This document shows positions 42,582 through 50,794 of a DNA stretch of 64,000 nt, piece after piece (position 1 is the stretch's first letter; every line of letters starts with the position of its first letter). The position numbers and the translations under genes were made by a program. A model generated the notes under the pieces. The model did not search any database. It was not told the DNA's origin and saw nothing but the letters and a program-made list of their open reading frames with translations. This stretch comes from an uncultured Rhodoferax sp. (GTDB taxonomy: Bacteria > Pseudomonadota > Gammaproteobacteria > Burkholderiales > Burkholderiaceae_C), in NCBI RefSeq assembly GCF_946221635.1, contig NZ_CAMIHB010000010.1, positions 1 through 64,000 of the forward strand. Reading direction: 5' to 3'.

Positions 42582-43418
42582 TCAGCCCTTGACGGCGCCG
42601 CTAGTTAAACCTGCAACCAGATAGCGCTGCACAAAACTGAAGAACACGCAGACGGGGATCAGCAGCAGCACCGACGCCGCAGCCATTTGCCCCCAATCCA
42701 CGCTGAACTTGGTGATGAAGGACAGCAAGGCCGGCGGAATCGTCTTGTCGGCTTCCCGGTTGATCAGCACCAAGGCCAGGAACAACTCGCTCCAGGCCGC
42801 CGTGAATGCAAAGCCGGCAGTGGCCGCCAGACCCGGCAGGGTCAGCGGGAACACCACCTTGTACATGGCCTGGAACCGGCTGCAGCCGTCGATCATGGCG
42901 GCCTCCTCCAGATCCTTCGGGATGGCGTCCACAAACGACTGCATCAGGAACGTGGCGAACGGCACGTTCAGCGCAGCGTAGACCACGGCGAGTCCCAGCA
43001 GCGAATCGTTGAGACCCACACCGGAAAGGATGTGGTTCAGCGGCACGATCATCAACATCACCGTGAACATCTGCGTGACCAGCAGCAGGAAGGACACGGC
43101 GGACTTGCCCCGGAAGACCCAGCGCGACAGGGCATACCCTGCCAATGCACCGGCCAGGGTTGCCAACGCGGCAGCGCCCACGGCCACTTTGGCACTGTTC
43201 CAAAAATAGTGGGGGAACTCCGTCGTCGTCCACACCTGGGCGAAGTGCGAGAACGTCAGGCTGCTGGGCCACAGGCGCACACCCTCGCTGTACAGCAGCT
43301 TGGTTGGAGTCAGCGCAATCTTCAGCAACCAATACAGAGGAAACAGCGCAAACACCACATACAGGGACAAGCCCAACCACCGGCCACAGGGAGCGGCATA
43401 CCGTCTCCATCGCATCAT
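42582..43418 (-). CDS. CUT1-type ABC permease, MalG/UgpE-like
   Basis: 278 aa, about six helices, with the EAA loop (EEAAMIDGCSRFQAMYKVVFPL, around residue 175) that docks to the ATPase. Its ATG overlaps the stop of the upstream permease by four bases (ATGA), so the two are translated together. It ends 22 nt before the ATPase gene. Confidence 0.92.
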   Translation of the reverse strand: MMRWRRYAAPCGRWLGLSLYVVFALFPLYWLLKIALTPTKLLYSEGVRLWPSSLTFSHFAQVWTTTEFPHYFWNSAKVAVGAAALATLAGALAGYALSRWVFRGKSAVSFLLLVTQMFTVMLMIVPLNHILSGVGLNDSLLGLAVVYAALNVPFATFLMQSFVDAIPKDLEEAAMIDGCSRFQAMYKVVFPLTLPGLAATAGFAFTAAWSELFLALVLINREADKTIPPALLSFITKFSVDWGQMAAASVLLLIPVCVFFSFVQRYLVAGLTSGAVKG

Positions 43419-44353
43419 GGGGCCTCCTCGGCACGGCCATCCATGATCCGGCGGCGCAGACGCAGCACGGTTGCGGCGTACACCAACAGCAGCACCAGTT
43501 GTGCCACGGCCAGGGCCGATGCGTAGCCTTCGTTGAGATCGGTGAACGCAGTGGCAAACAGGTAGGTCGGCAGAATCTGCGTCGCACCGGCGGGCCCGCC
43601 TTGCGTCATGATCCAGACCAGGTCACCAAAATTGACAATCCACACCGAACGCAGGAGCACGGAAATCAGCAGCGTGGGCATGACCAGGGGCAGGGTCACC
43701 CGCAGAAAGCTTTGCCATGCGCTGGCCCCGTCCAGAGCCGCGGCTTCGTACAGGTCATCCGGAATGGCCTGCAGCGCGGCCAGCAGGGTGATGGCAAAAA
43801 AGGGAATGCCAAACCACACGTTGGCCACAACGGGGCCTATCATGGCCAGTGCGGGCTCGGCCAGAATGTCCGTCACCCGGGGCAGCAGCCCCCAGAACAC
43901 CAGCCAATGCGGCAGCGGGCTGGTGTAGGGGCTGAACAGCATCTTCCACACCAGGCCGATCAGCACACTGGGGATGGCCCAGGGCAAAAACAGCAGGGCC
44001 TGCAACCGCCGTCCGCCCCGCCCGGCATTGCGCAGCAACAGCGCCAGGCCAAAGCCCAGCCCGCACTGCAGTACCAGCGAAGACAGGGTCCAGACCAGCG
44101 TGTTGCCCAGCACAGCGCCGAGCTTGGGGTCATCCACCAAGGTGCGGAAGTTGTCCAGCCCGGCAAAGCCAGCGTCCGCAAAGACGTTGTCCATGGACAT
44201 GGACCGGAAGGCATAGGAAACACCCACTCCCAACGGCACCAGCAGCACACCGCAAACCAGCAACAAGGCTGGCGTCAACAAACACCACGGAAGTGCGCGC
44301 GACAGCCAGGCCGAACGCACGCGGGAACCGTCGGGAGGAGCGAAACCCTGCAT
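43415..44353 (-). CDS. CUT1-type ABC permease, MalF/UgpA-like
   Basis: 312 aa, about six helices, with EAA loop YEAAALDGASAWQSF. The start is ATG 44353 (MQGFAPPDG), one base after the binding-protein stop; the longer frame is a shadow of that gene. It forms the heterodimeric channel with the MalG-like partner. Confidence 0.91.
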   Translation of the reverse strand: MQGFAPPDGSRVRSAWLSRALPWCLLTPALLLVCGVLLVPLGVGVSYAFRSMSMDNVFADAGFAGLDNFRTLVDDPKLGAVLGNTLVWTLSSLVLQCGLGFGLALLLRNAGRGGRRLQALLFLPWAIPSVLIGLVWKMLFSPYTSPLPHWLVFWGLLPRVTDILAEPALAMIGPVVANVWFGIPFFAITLLAALQAIPDDLYEAAALDGASAWQSFLRVTLPLVMPTLLISVLLRSVWIVNFGDLVWIMTQGGPAGATQILPTYLFATAFTDLNEGYASALAVAQLVLLLVYAATVLRLRRRIMDGRAEEAP

Positions 44354-44354
44354 C

Positions 44355-45623
44355 TCAGTTGGCCGCGTCAAACTTGTGCTGTGCCGCGCTGAGCGTGTCC
44401 GCCCATTGCTTGGCCACATCGGCCACCTTGCGTTTGCCCAGCAGCAGCTCCTGGCCGTTCTCCACCATGGTCTTGTCGTACATGGCACCCCACTCCGGCA
44501 GGTTGACCGGCGGGATCAGCGGCTGGTACTTGTCGGCCTGCTTCAAGGTCTGGAACCAGCCCGCCCAATGCTCGCCTGCAAAGGCGGAGTCGGCTTCGGC
44601 ACCCTGGTGCACGGGTAGCACGCCCACCACCTTCGCCCATTCCAAGTTTTGCTTGTTGGCAGTGAGGTACTGAATGAGCTTCCAGCTCTCGTCCTTGTTG
44701 GGCGAGGCACTGGTCATGGCCCAGCCCGCAAAGCCGGCATTGGGATAGGCCTTGCCATTCGCGCTCAGCGGCGCGGGAATCACACCAAAGTCCTTGCCGT
44801 CCATTTTTTCCGCAATGCCGATGAGGGCATCTGCATCCTGCTGCAGCATGGCACAGGTGCCGCTGTAGAAGCCGGTCACAATTTCATTGAAGCCCCAGGA
44901 GATGCTTTCCTTGGGTGCGTAGCCCTTCTGGTAGAAGTCCACCACCATTTGCATGCCCTTCTGGAAGGCCGGCCCGCCGTACAGGCTGTTGCCCGACTTG
45001 TCGAAGTAGCCGCCCGTCGCGCCGTAGGCCGCGGCGTAGTTGATCCACTCGAAGCCACCGCCCTTGCCTCCGCGCAGGCAATAGCCGTACTTGCCCGGCA
45101 GCTTGGTGCTGACGGCCTCCACGGCCTTCACAAATTCATCCTGCGTTTTCGGAGGTTGCACACCCGCCTGCGCGAGCATCTTCTTGTTGTAGAACAGCGC
45201 CTTCATGTAGAAGCCGTAGGGAATCTGGTAGGTCTTGTCGCCACCAAATTTGGCCACATCCAACACCGTCTTTTGCAGCGTTGCCAGGTCCTTGCTGTTC
45301 TTCAACCAAGGGTCCAGTGGCTCAATCTGCTTTCCCTTCACATACAGGGCGCTCCAGCGCTCCGGCATCTCGATGACGTCGGGAATCTGGCCAGACTTGA
45401 ACATGACCAGCACTTTCTCAAATGCCCCATCCCAGGGGATGGTGACCAGTTCCACCGTCGTAGAGGGGTTGGCTTTCTGAAAGGCCGCCAACTGGGCCTG
45501 CAGTAGCTTGGTCCGCTCGGGACTGGTGATCACTTCGACCACCTTGAGCTTGCCCGCGTGGGCCAGGCCTGCGCTGAGCAAGCCTGCCAACGCCAAGGAC
45601 GCACCGAGAACTATTTTTCGCAT
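44355..45623 (-). CDS. CUT1-type extracellular solute-binding protein
   Basis: 422 aa, signal peptide cleaved after AGLAHA (about 23), then the family 1 binding fold (VIEMPERWSALYVKGKQIEPL and similar). Size and type match sugar or glycerol-3-phosphate binding proteins. GGAG lies close to ATG 45623. It is 26 nt downstream of the PLP-enzyme gene, with which it forms an operon. Ligand unknown; the linkage suggests a sulfur- or amino-acid-containing compound rather than a plain sugar. Confidence 0.9.
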   Translation of the reverse strand: MRKIVLGASLALAGLLSAGLAHAGKLKVVEVITSPERTKLLQAQLAAFQKANPSTTVELVTIPWDGAFEKVLVMFKSGQIPDVIEMPERWSALYVKGKQIEPLDPWLKNSKDLATLQKTVLDVAKFGGDKTYQIPYGFYMKALFYNKKMLAQAGVQPPKTQDEFVKAVEAVSTKLPGKYGYCLRGGKGGGFEWINYAAAYGATGGYFDKSGNSLYGGPAFQKGMQMVVDFYQKGYAPKESISWGFNEIVTGFYSGTCAMLQQDADALIGIAEKMDGKDFGVIPAPLSANGKAYPNAGFAGWAMTSASPNKDESWKLIQYLTANKQNLEWAKVVGVLPVHQGAEADSAFAGEHWAGWFQTLKQADKYQPLIPPVNLPEWGAMYDKTMVENGQELLLGKRKVADVAKQWADTLSAAQHKFDAAN

Positions 45624-45649
45624 GACTGTCTCCTTCTTGTGATGAAAAA

Positions 45650-46810
45650 TTAAGCTTGGCGGCTGGCCGCATCCAATGCAGCCGCCAAGTCCTGCCACAG
45701 GTCTTCCGTGTTCTCAAATCCCACGTGCAGCCGCGCCATGCGGTCCGTCACGCCGAAATCGATCTGTGAATTGGGCCCCGAGGCCTGCGCCCGGCTCACC
45801 AATGCCGGGACGATCAGGCTCTCGTGCCCGCCCCAGCTCACGCCGAGCTGGAACAACTTCAGTTGGTTGCAAAAGGTGCGCATGTTGACGCCCTCGGCCA
45901 GCTCCAGCGTGAACAGGCTGCTGTAACCCTTCAGGCACGCGGCACCGGGCCCTGGCTTGCACCAGGGGTGCAAGACCTGCGTCACTGCCGGGTGGTTTTG
46001 CAGGCGCTCCAGCAACTGTCTGGTGCTGTTCCACTGCCAGGCCATGCGCATGGGCAGGGTGCGCAGCCCGCGCAGCAGTAGCCACCCATCCATGGGTGAG
46101 AGCTTGGCGCCCAGGTAGGGGTAGCTCAAATCATTCACCGCGGCAATGCGCTCCCGGCTGCCCGCGACCACGCCGGCCACGGTATCGCTGTGGCCCGACA
46201 GGTACTTGGAGGCAGAGTGCACCACCAGGTCTATGCCGTGGGCCAGCGGCTGCTGGTACAGGGGCGTGGCCCAGCTGTTGTCGATGATGGTGACCACCCC
46301 CAGCGTGCGCGCCACCTGGGCAATGCGCGGCAGGTCCTGGGTTTCCATGGTCCAGCTGGTGGGGCTTTCCAGGTACAGCAGCGTGGTACCCGGCAAGGCC
46401 GCCATCAGCGCCTCGGTATCACTGCCGTCCAGATACTGCGCCGTCACGCCCAGGCGGACCATGAGCTTCTCGAGAAAGCGGTAGGTGTCAGGATAGACGT
46501 GGCGCACGCACACCACCTTGTCGCCCGCCTGCACCACCGACAGGATGGCCGCACTGATGGCGCCCATGCCGCTGGAGAAGGCGCGCGCCTCCTCGGCACC
46601 TTCCAGCGCCGCCAGCTTTCGCTCAAATTCGCGCACCGTGGGGTTGTCGCCGCGGGAGTACACCGGGCGTACGGTTTCACCGCGCACGCGGGCTTCCATC
46701 TCCTCCACAGTGTTGAAGGTAAACAGGGAGGTTTGCACGATGGGTGGCACCACCGCTTGCCAAGGATTGGGTTGGTCGTGCGCCAACAAGGTCTCGGGAA
46801 AATCGCTCAC
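45650..46810 (-). CDS. Cys/Met-metabolism PLP-dependent enzyme (cystathionine lyase/synthase family)
   Basis: 386 aa fold-type I PLP enzyme. Family residues seen: YSR (51-53), SSGMGAI (79-85), DNSWATP (177-183) and the PLP lysine K202 in HSASKYLSGHSD. It could be cystathionine beta- or gamma-lyase, cystathionine gamma-synthase or methionine gamma-lyase; the sequence does not separate these. The start is GTG at 46810 with AGGAG five bases upstream. It leads an operon with a CUT1 importer and is divergent from a GcvA-like regulator, suggesting uptake and cleavage of a thioether or related substrate. Confidence 0.88.
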   Translation of the reverse strand: MSDFPETLLAHDQPNPWQAVVPPIVQTSLFTFNTVEEMEARVRGETVRPVYSRGDNPTVREFERKLAALEGAEEARAFSSGMGAISAAILSVVQAGDKVVCVRHVYPDTYRFLEKLMVRLGVTAQYLDGSDTEALMAALPGTTLLYLESPTSWTMETQDLPRIAQVARTLGVVTIIDNSWATPLYQQPLAHGIDLVVHSASKYLSGHSDTVAGVVAGSRERIAAVNDLSYPYLGAKLSPMDGWLLLRGLRTLPMRMAWQWNSTRQLLERLQNHPAVTQVLHPWCKPGPGAACLKGYSSLFTLELAEGVNMRTFCNQLKLFQLGVSWGGHESLIVPALVSRAQASGPNSQIDFGVTDRMARLHVGFENTEDLWQDLAAALDAASRQA

Positions 46811-46992
46811 GGGGGCTCCTGGTCAACTGAAACTGCATTGCATGTCCTGAAGCGCCGGGCAACCTGTTTTTGCGAGGCGCCGCCAAAACGTGAGCCGCAA
46901 TGTAATTGCAGGGTGCGCCCTCTCTCAAGCGACAAATTTTCTGGGTACCATTAAATTTATCTAAACGAATATCGATGATTTAAGGGTTAACC

Positions 46993-47883
46993 ATGATTAT
47001 TCGACAACCTTCTCTCAATGCACTGAGGGTGTTCGAAGCGGCCGCCCGGCACCTGAGCTTCACCGCTGCCGCCCGCGAATTGCATGTCACCAACGCTGCG
47101 GTCAGCCACCAGATCAAGCAGTTGGAGGCCTCCCTGAACGTCAATTTGTTCAAGCGCCGCAACAACCAGCTTGAGCTGACCGTGCCGGGCGAAACCTATC
47201 TGCCCAAGGTGCAGGAGGCATTCCGCACGCTGCGGGAATCAACCGAACAACTCATTGGCTTTTCCTCCGTCACCGTGCGCATTGCCGTACGGCAAGCCCT
47301 GTGCGAGCGGTGGCTGATCCCCCGCCTGCCCCGCTTTTACGACGCCAATCCGGGCATCCATCTGGAAATCAAAACGGAGTTCGAGTACGACTACCTGCTC
47401 TACGACTTCACCATCGACTACCGGCCCGCGAATGCGCCGGACTATGTGGTGCAACAGCTGTTCTCCACGCCGCTATACCCTGTGTGCAGTCCAGACTTTG
47501 CACAGCGCGTCACGCGTGTGGAAGACCTGAATCAGGTGGCACTGCTGCACGACCGCCCCCTGCAGGGCATGTCGGACTATCCCGACTGGCCACGCTGGCT
47601 GCAAGCCGCCGGCGTAGGCAGCATTTCCAACCGCCGAGGCACAACGTTTTCTTCGTCCCAGATGTGTATGCGCGCGGCAGAAGAAGGGGTTGGCGTCGCG
47701 CTGGGGCAGCATGCCCTGGTAGCCGCGGCCGTGCAGGCCGGGCGGCTGGTGGTACCGTTGAAATTGTCCGCCCCCGTGCGCATGCCCTACGTCATCATCC
47801 ACACCATGGCGGCATTGGAGAAGCCCGGTGTGCATACGCTGATGCGCTGGCTGCGCGAGGAAGCTGGACGCAGTGAGGTGTAA
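46993..47883 (+). CDS. LysR-family regulator, GcvA-like
   Basis: 296 aa with winged HTH (ALRVFEAAARHLSFTAAARE then LHVTNAAVSHQIKQLEASLN) of the GcvA type, which often controls amino-acid genes. It is divergent from the PLP-enzyme/ABC operon over a 182 nt gap rich in A/T near its own start, and is the likely regulator. Its gene ends at a strong terminator. Confidence 0.92.
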   Translation: MIIRQPSLNALRVFEAAARHLSFTAAARELHVTNAAVSHQIKQLEASLNVNLFKRRNNQLELTVPGETYLPKVQEAFRTLRESTEQLIGFSSVTVRIAVRQALCERWLIPRLPRFYDANPGIHLEIKTEFEYDYLLYDFTIDYRPANAPDYVVQQLFSTPLYPVCSPDFAQRVTRVEDLNQVALLHDRPLQGMSDYPDWPRWLQAAGVGSISNRRGTTFSSSQMCMRAAEEGVGVALGQHALVAAAVQAGRLVVPLKLSAPVRMPYVIIHTMAALEKPGVHTLMRWLREEAGRSEV

Positions 47884-47887
47884 GGAC

Positions 47888-47916
47888 AAAAGCCCATGGA
47901 TGCATGGGCTTTTTGT
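47888..47916. terminator. Factor-independent terminator after the GcvA-like gene
   Basis: Stem AAAAGCCCATG (47888-47898) with CATGGGCTTTT (47903-47913), loop GATG, followed by more T. The A-run on the other side lets it serve the convergent serS gene as well. Confidence 0.88.
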
Positions 47917-47964
47917 ATTTGGAAGAGAACGGGGAATTTGGGCCCTTCACAGGGGCCCCTTGGT

Positions 47965-49275
47965 TCAAGCCTTGAGCAGTTCCACGCCACCCAGATACGG
48001 ACGCAGCACCTCGGGCACCGTGATGCTGCCATCGGCGTTCTGGTAGCTCTCCACCACGGCCACCAGGGCGCGGCCCACGGCCAGGCCGGAGCCGTTCAGG
48101 GTGTGGACCAGTTCGTTCTTGCCCTGGGCGTTCTTGAAGCGGGCCTGCAGGCGGCGGGCCTGGAAGGCTTCGCAGTTGGAGACCGAGCTGATCTCGCGGA
48201 AGGTGCCTTGTGCGGGCACCCACACTTCCAGGTCATAGGTCTTGGCGGCACCAAAACCCATGTCGCCGGTGCACAGGCTCATCACGCGGTAAGGCAGGCC
48301 CAGCTTCTGCAGGATGGCTTCGGCGTGGCCGGTCATCTCTTCCAGCGCTTCATAGCTCTTTTCGGGGTGCACGATCTGCACCATTTCCACCTTGTCGAAC
48401 TGGTGCTGGCGGATCAGACCACGCGTATCGCGCCCGGCGCTGCCCGCCTCGGAGCGGAAGCAGGGGGTGTGGGCGGTGAGCTTGATAGGCAGATCGGCCT
48501 CGGCCAGCACCTCGTCGCGCACAAAGTTGGTCAGCGACACCTCACTGGTGGGAATCAGGTAGAGCGCCACATTCTCGTCGCCGCCCTCCTGGCCACCCTT
48601 CTTGGCGGCAAACAGGTCTTCCTCGAACTTGGGCAGCTGGCCGGTACCACGCAGGCTGTCACCGTTGACGATGTAGGGCGTGTAGCACTCGGTGTAGCCG
48701 TGTTCGCCGGTCTGGGTGTCCAGCATGAACTGGGCAAGGGCACGGTGCAGGCGGGCGATCGGGCCCTTCATCACGGTAAAACGCGCGCCGGTCAGCTTGA
48801 CGCCCATCTCGAAATCCAGGCCCAGGGGCTGACCCAGATCCACATGGTCCTTGACCTCAAAGTCGTACGTCTTGGGCGTACCCCACGAGCGAACCACCAC
48901 ATTGCCGGTTTCATCTGCACCCACGGGCACGGACTCGTGCGGCAGGTTGGGCACGGCCAACAGCATTTTTTCCATCTCGGCCTGGATGGCATCCAGGCGC
49001 GTGGCGGAGGCCTCCAGTTCGACCTTGAGGCCGGCGACTTCGGCCATGGCCGCATCGGCCTCGGCGTGCTGGCCCTTGCCCTTGAGCATGCCGATCTGCT
49101 TGCTCACGGTGTTGCGCTTGGCCTGCATCTCCTCCGTACGCATCTGGATGGTCTTGCGCTCGGACTCCAGCGCCTTGAAGGCTTCCACGTCCAGAAAGGC
49201 TTGGGGGTTCTTGCGGGTCAGCAGGCGTGCGACCACCGAATCCAGGTCTTTGCGCAGCAGGGTGATGTCTAGCAT
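47965..49275 (-). CDS. serS: Seryl-tRNA synthetase
   Basis: Charges tRNA-Ser. 436 aa class II enzyme: an N-terminal two-helix coiled coil (about 28-105) that reads the tRNA long arm, then motif 2 (PCFRSEAGSAGRDTRGLIRQ) and motif 3 (NGSGLAVGRALVAVVE). Start ATG 49275 gives MLDITLLRKD. The gap to ispH is filled by repeat copy 9. Confidence 0.97.
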   Translation of the reverse strand: MLDITLLRKDLDSVVARLLTRKNPQAFLDVEAFKALESERKTIQMRTEEMQAKRNTVSKQIGMLKGKGQHAEADAAMAEVAGLKVELEASATRLDAIQAEMEKMLLAVPNLPHESVPVGADETGNVVVRSWGTPKTYDFEVKDHVDLGQPLGLDFEMGVKLTGARFTVMKGPIARLHRALAQFMLDTQTGEHGYTECYTPYIVNGDSLRGTGQLPKFEEDLFAAKKGGQEGGDENVALYLIPTSEVSLTNFVRDEVLAEADLPIKLTAHTPCFRSEAGSAGRDTRGLIRQHQFDKVEMVQIVHPEKSYEALEEMTGHAEAILQKLGLPYRVMSLCTGDMGFGAAKTYDLEVWVPAQGTFREISSVSNCEAFQARRLQARFKNAQGKNELVHTLNGSGLAVGRALVAVVESYQNADGSITVPEVLRPYLGGVELLKA

Positions 49276-49290
49276 GGTATTTCTATCTTC

Positions 49291-49352
49291 TTAATCAAAT
49301 CGGGCTCTAGCCCTCTATTCTATTGCGCAAGCAGCTATCAATTCAGTAGCAA
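49291..49352 (-). repeat. Dispersed repeat, copy 9 (intergenic)
   Basis: GGGCTCTAGCCCTCTATTCT, then ATTGCGCAAGCAGCTATCAA and TTCAGTAGCAA follow the family block order. It fills the gap between ispH and serS, ending one base before the ispH stop codon. Confidence 0.85.
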
Positions 49353-50294
49353 TCAAGCGTCGATGCGCAGCCCCTTGGGCAGCGGGAATTTCACCGTCTC
49401 TTCGATGCCGTCCATCTTGCGCACCGACACGGCGCCCAGGGCCTTGATGCGGTCGATCACGGCCTTGACCAAAATCTCGGGGGCACTGGCGCCGGCCGTC
49501 AGGCCCACGCGCTGCTTGCCTTCAAACCAGTGGGCCTGCAATTCGTCGGCAGAGTCCACCATATAGCTTTCGGTACCCAGCTTGCGGGCCACCTCGCGCA
49601 GGCGGTTGCTATTGGAGCTGGTCGGGCTGCCCACCACGATCACGATGTCCACCTGCGGGCTCAGCACCTTCACCGCGTCCTGGCGGTTTTGCGTGGCGTA
49701 GCAGATGTCCTGTTGCTTGGGCTCGCGCACCTGCGGAAAACGTGCCTTCACGGCAGCAGAGATTTCGGAAGCGTCGTCCACGCTCAGCGTAGTCTGCGTC
49801 ACCACCGCCAGCTTTTCGGTCTGGCGGGGCTGCACCTTGGCCACGTCTTCCACGTCCTCCACCAGGTGGATGCCGCTGTCGAGCTGGCCCATGGTGCCTT
49901 CCACCTCGGGATGGCCCTTGTGACCGATCATGATGAACTCAAAGCCTTCTTTGTGGAGCTTGGCCACTTCCACATGCACCTTGGTCACCAGGGGGCAGGT
50001 GGCGTCAAAGATCTGGAAGCCGCGGCGCGCGGCCTCGTTCTGGATGGCCTTGCTCACGCCGTGGGCAGAGAACACCAGCGTGGCGCCGGGCGGCACATCG
50101 TCCAGCTCCTCGATGAAGATGGCGCCGCGGGCCTTGAGGTCATTGACCACATAGGTGTTGTGCACGATCTCGTGGCGCACGTAAATGGGTGCGCCAAACT
50201 TGGCGAGCGCCTTTTCCACGATCTCGATGGCGCGGTCCACGCCGGCGCAGAAACCACGCGGCTCGGCCAGGATGATTTCGTTGAGTGCCACCAT
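49353..50294 (-). CDS. ispH: 4-hydroxy-3-methylbut-2-enyl diphosphate reductase
   Basis: Last step of the MEP isoprenoid pathway, an Fe-S enzyme. 313 aa with the three cluster cysteines in RGFCAGVDRA (C15-17 region), DATCPLV and QDICYATQNR, and the TSSNSNRL loop. ATG 50294 overlaps the fkpB stop by one base (TGATG); this fkpB-ispH coupling is conserved from E. coli onwards. Confidence 0.96.
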   Translation of the reverse strand: MVALNEIILAEPRGFCAGVDRAIEIVEKALAKFGAPIYVRHEIVHNTYVVNDLKARGAIFIEELDDVPPGATLVFSAHGVSKAIQNEAARRGFQIFDATCPLVTKVHVEVAKLHKEGFEFIMIGHKGHPEVEGTMGQLDSGIHLVEDVEDVAKVQPRQTEKLAVVTQTTLSVDDASEISAAVKARFPQVREPKQQDICYATQNRQDAVKVLSPQVDIVIVVGSPTSSNSNRLREVARKLGTESYMVDSADELQAHWFEGKQRVGLTAGASAPEILVKAVIDRIKALGAVSVRKMDGIEETVKFPLPKGLRIDA

Positions 50295-50749
50295 CAAAGC
50301 ACGCCTATGAGCTGCACTTCAAACGTCACCGGCTGGCCGGCCAGCGGGTGGTTGAAGTCGAACTGCACCGCACCGTCATCCCGCACCGCCAGCACCACGC
50401 CGGCAAACTGGCCCTGGCCGTCGGGCGTGGGGAACTGCACCACATCACCCGTGGCATAGACCTCGTGCGGGTCGCCCATGTCGGTGAGTACCTTGCGCGC
50501 CAGCCACTGCTGCATGTCCGGGTTGCGCTCACCAAAGGCGGCGCCCGCAGGCAGCTCGAAGGTGGCGCGGGCGCCCTCTTCCATGTCGATCAGGCAAGCC
50601 TCCACCGCAGGGGACAACTCGCCAGCGCCCAGGCTCAGCGTGGCGGGTTTGCCGCCAAAGGTATTGATGATGTCACCGGCCGGGCCGCCAAGGCGGTAAT
50701 GCAGGGTGAGGAAGGAACCCGCTTGGACGCGGGGGAGCGTGCTGGTCAT
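50294..50749 (-). CDS. fkpB: FKBP-type peptidyl-prolyl isomerase (FkpB/SlpA)
   Basis: 151 aa SlyD-like FKBP: the catalytic barrel (LTLHYRLGGPAGDIINTFGG, LGAGELSPAVEACLIDMEEG) with the inserted flap domain (about 65-120) and the DFNHPLAGQPVTF motif. It assists folding in the cytoplasm. Translationally coupled to ispH. ATG 50749 is chosen as the family start; the enormous longer open frame here is an antisense shadow of the ankyrin gene. Confidence 0.93.
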   Translation of the reverse strand: MTSTLPRVQAGSFLTLHYRLGGPAGDIINTFGGKPATLSLGAGELSPAVEACLIDMEEGARATFELPAGAAFGERNPDMQQWLARKVLTDMGDPHEVYATGDVVQFPTPDGQGQFAGVVLAVRDDGAVQFDFNHPLAGQPVTFEVQLIGVL

Positions 50750-50794
50750 AAAACTCTCGATAAACTGCCCTCTATTGTAGAAAGCTTGCCTTCC

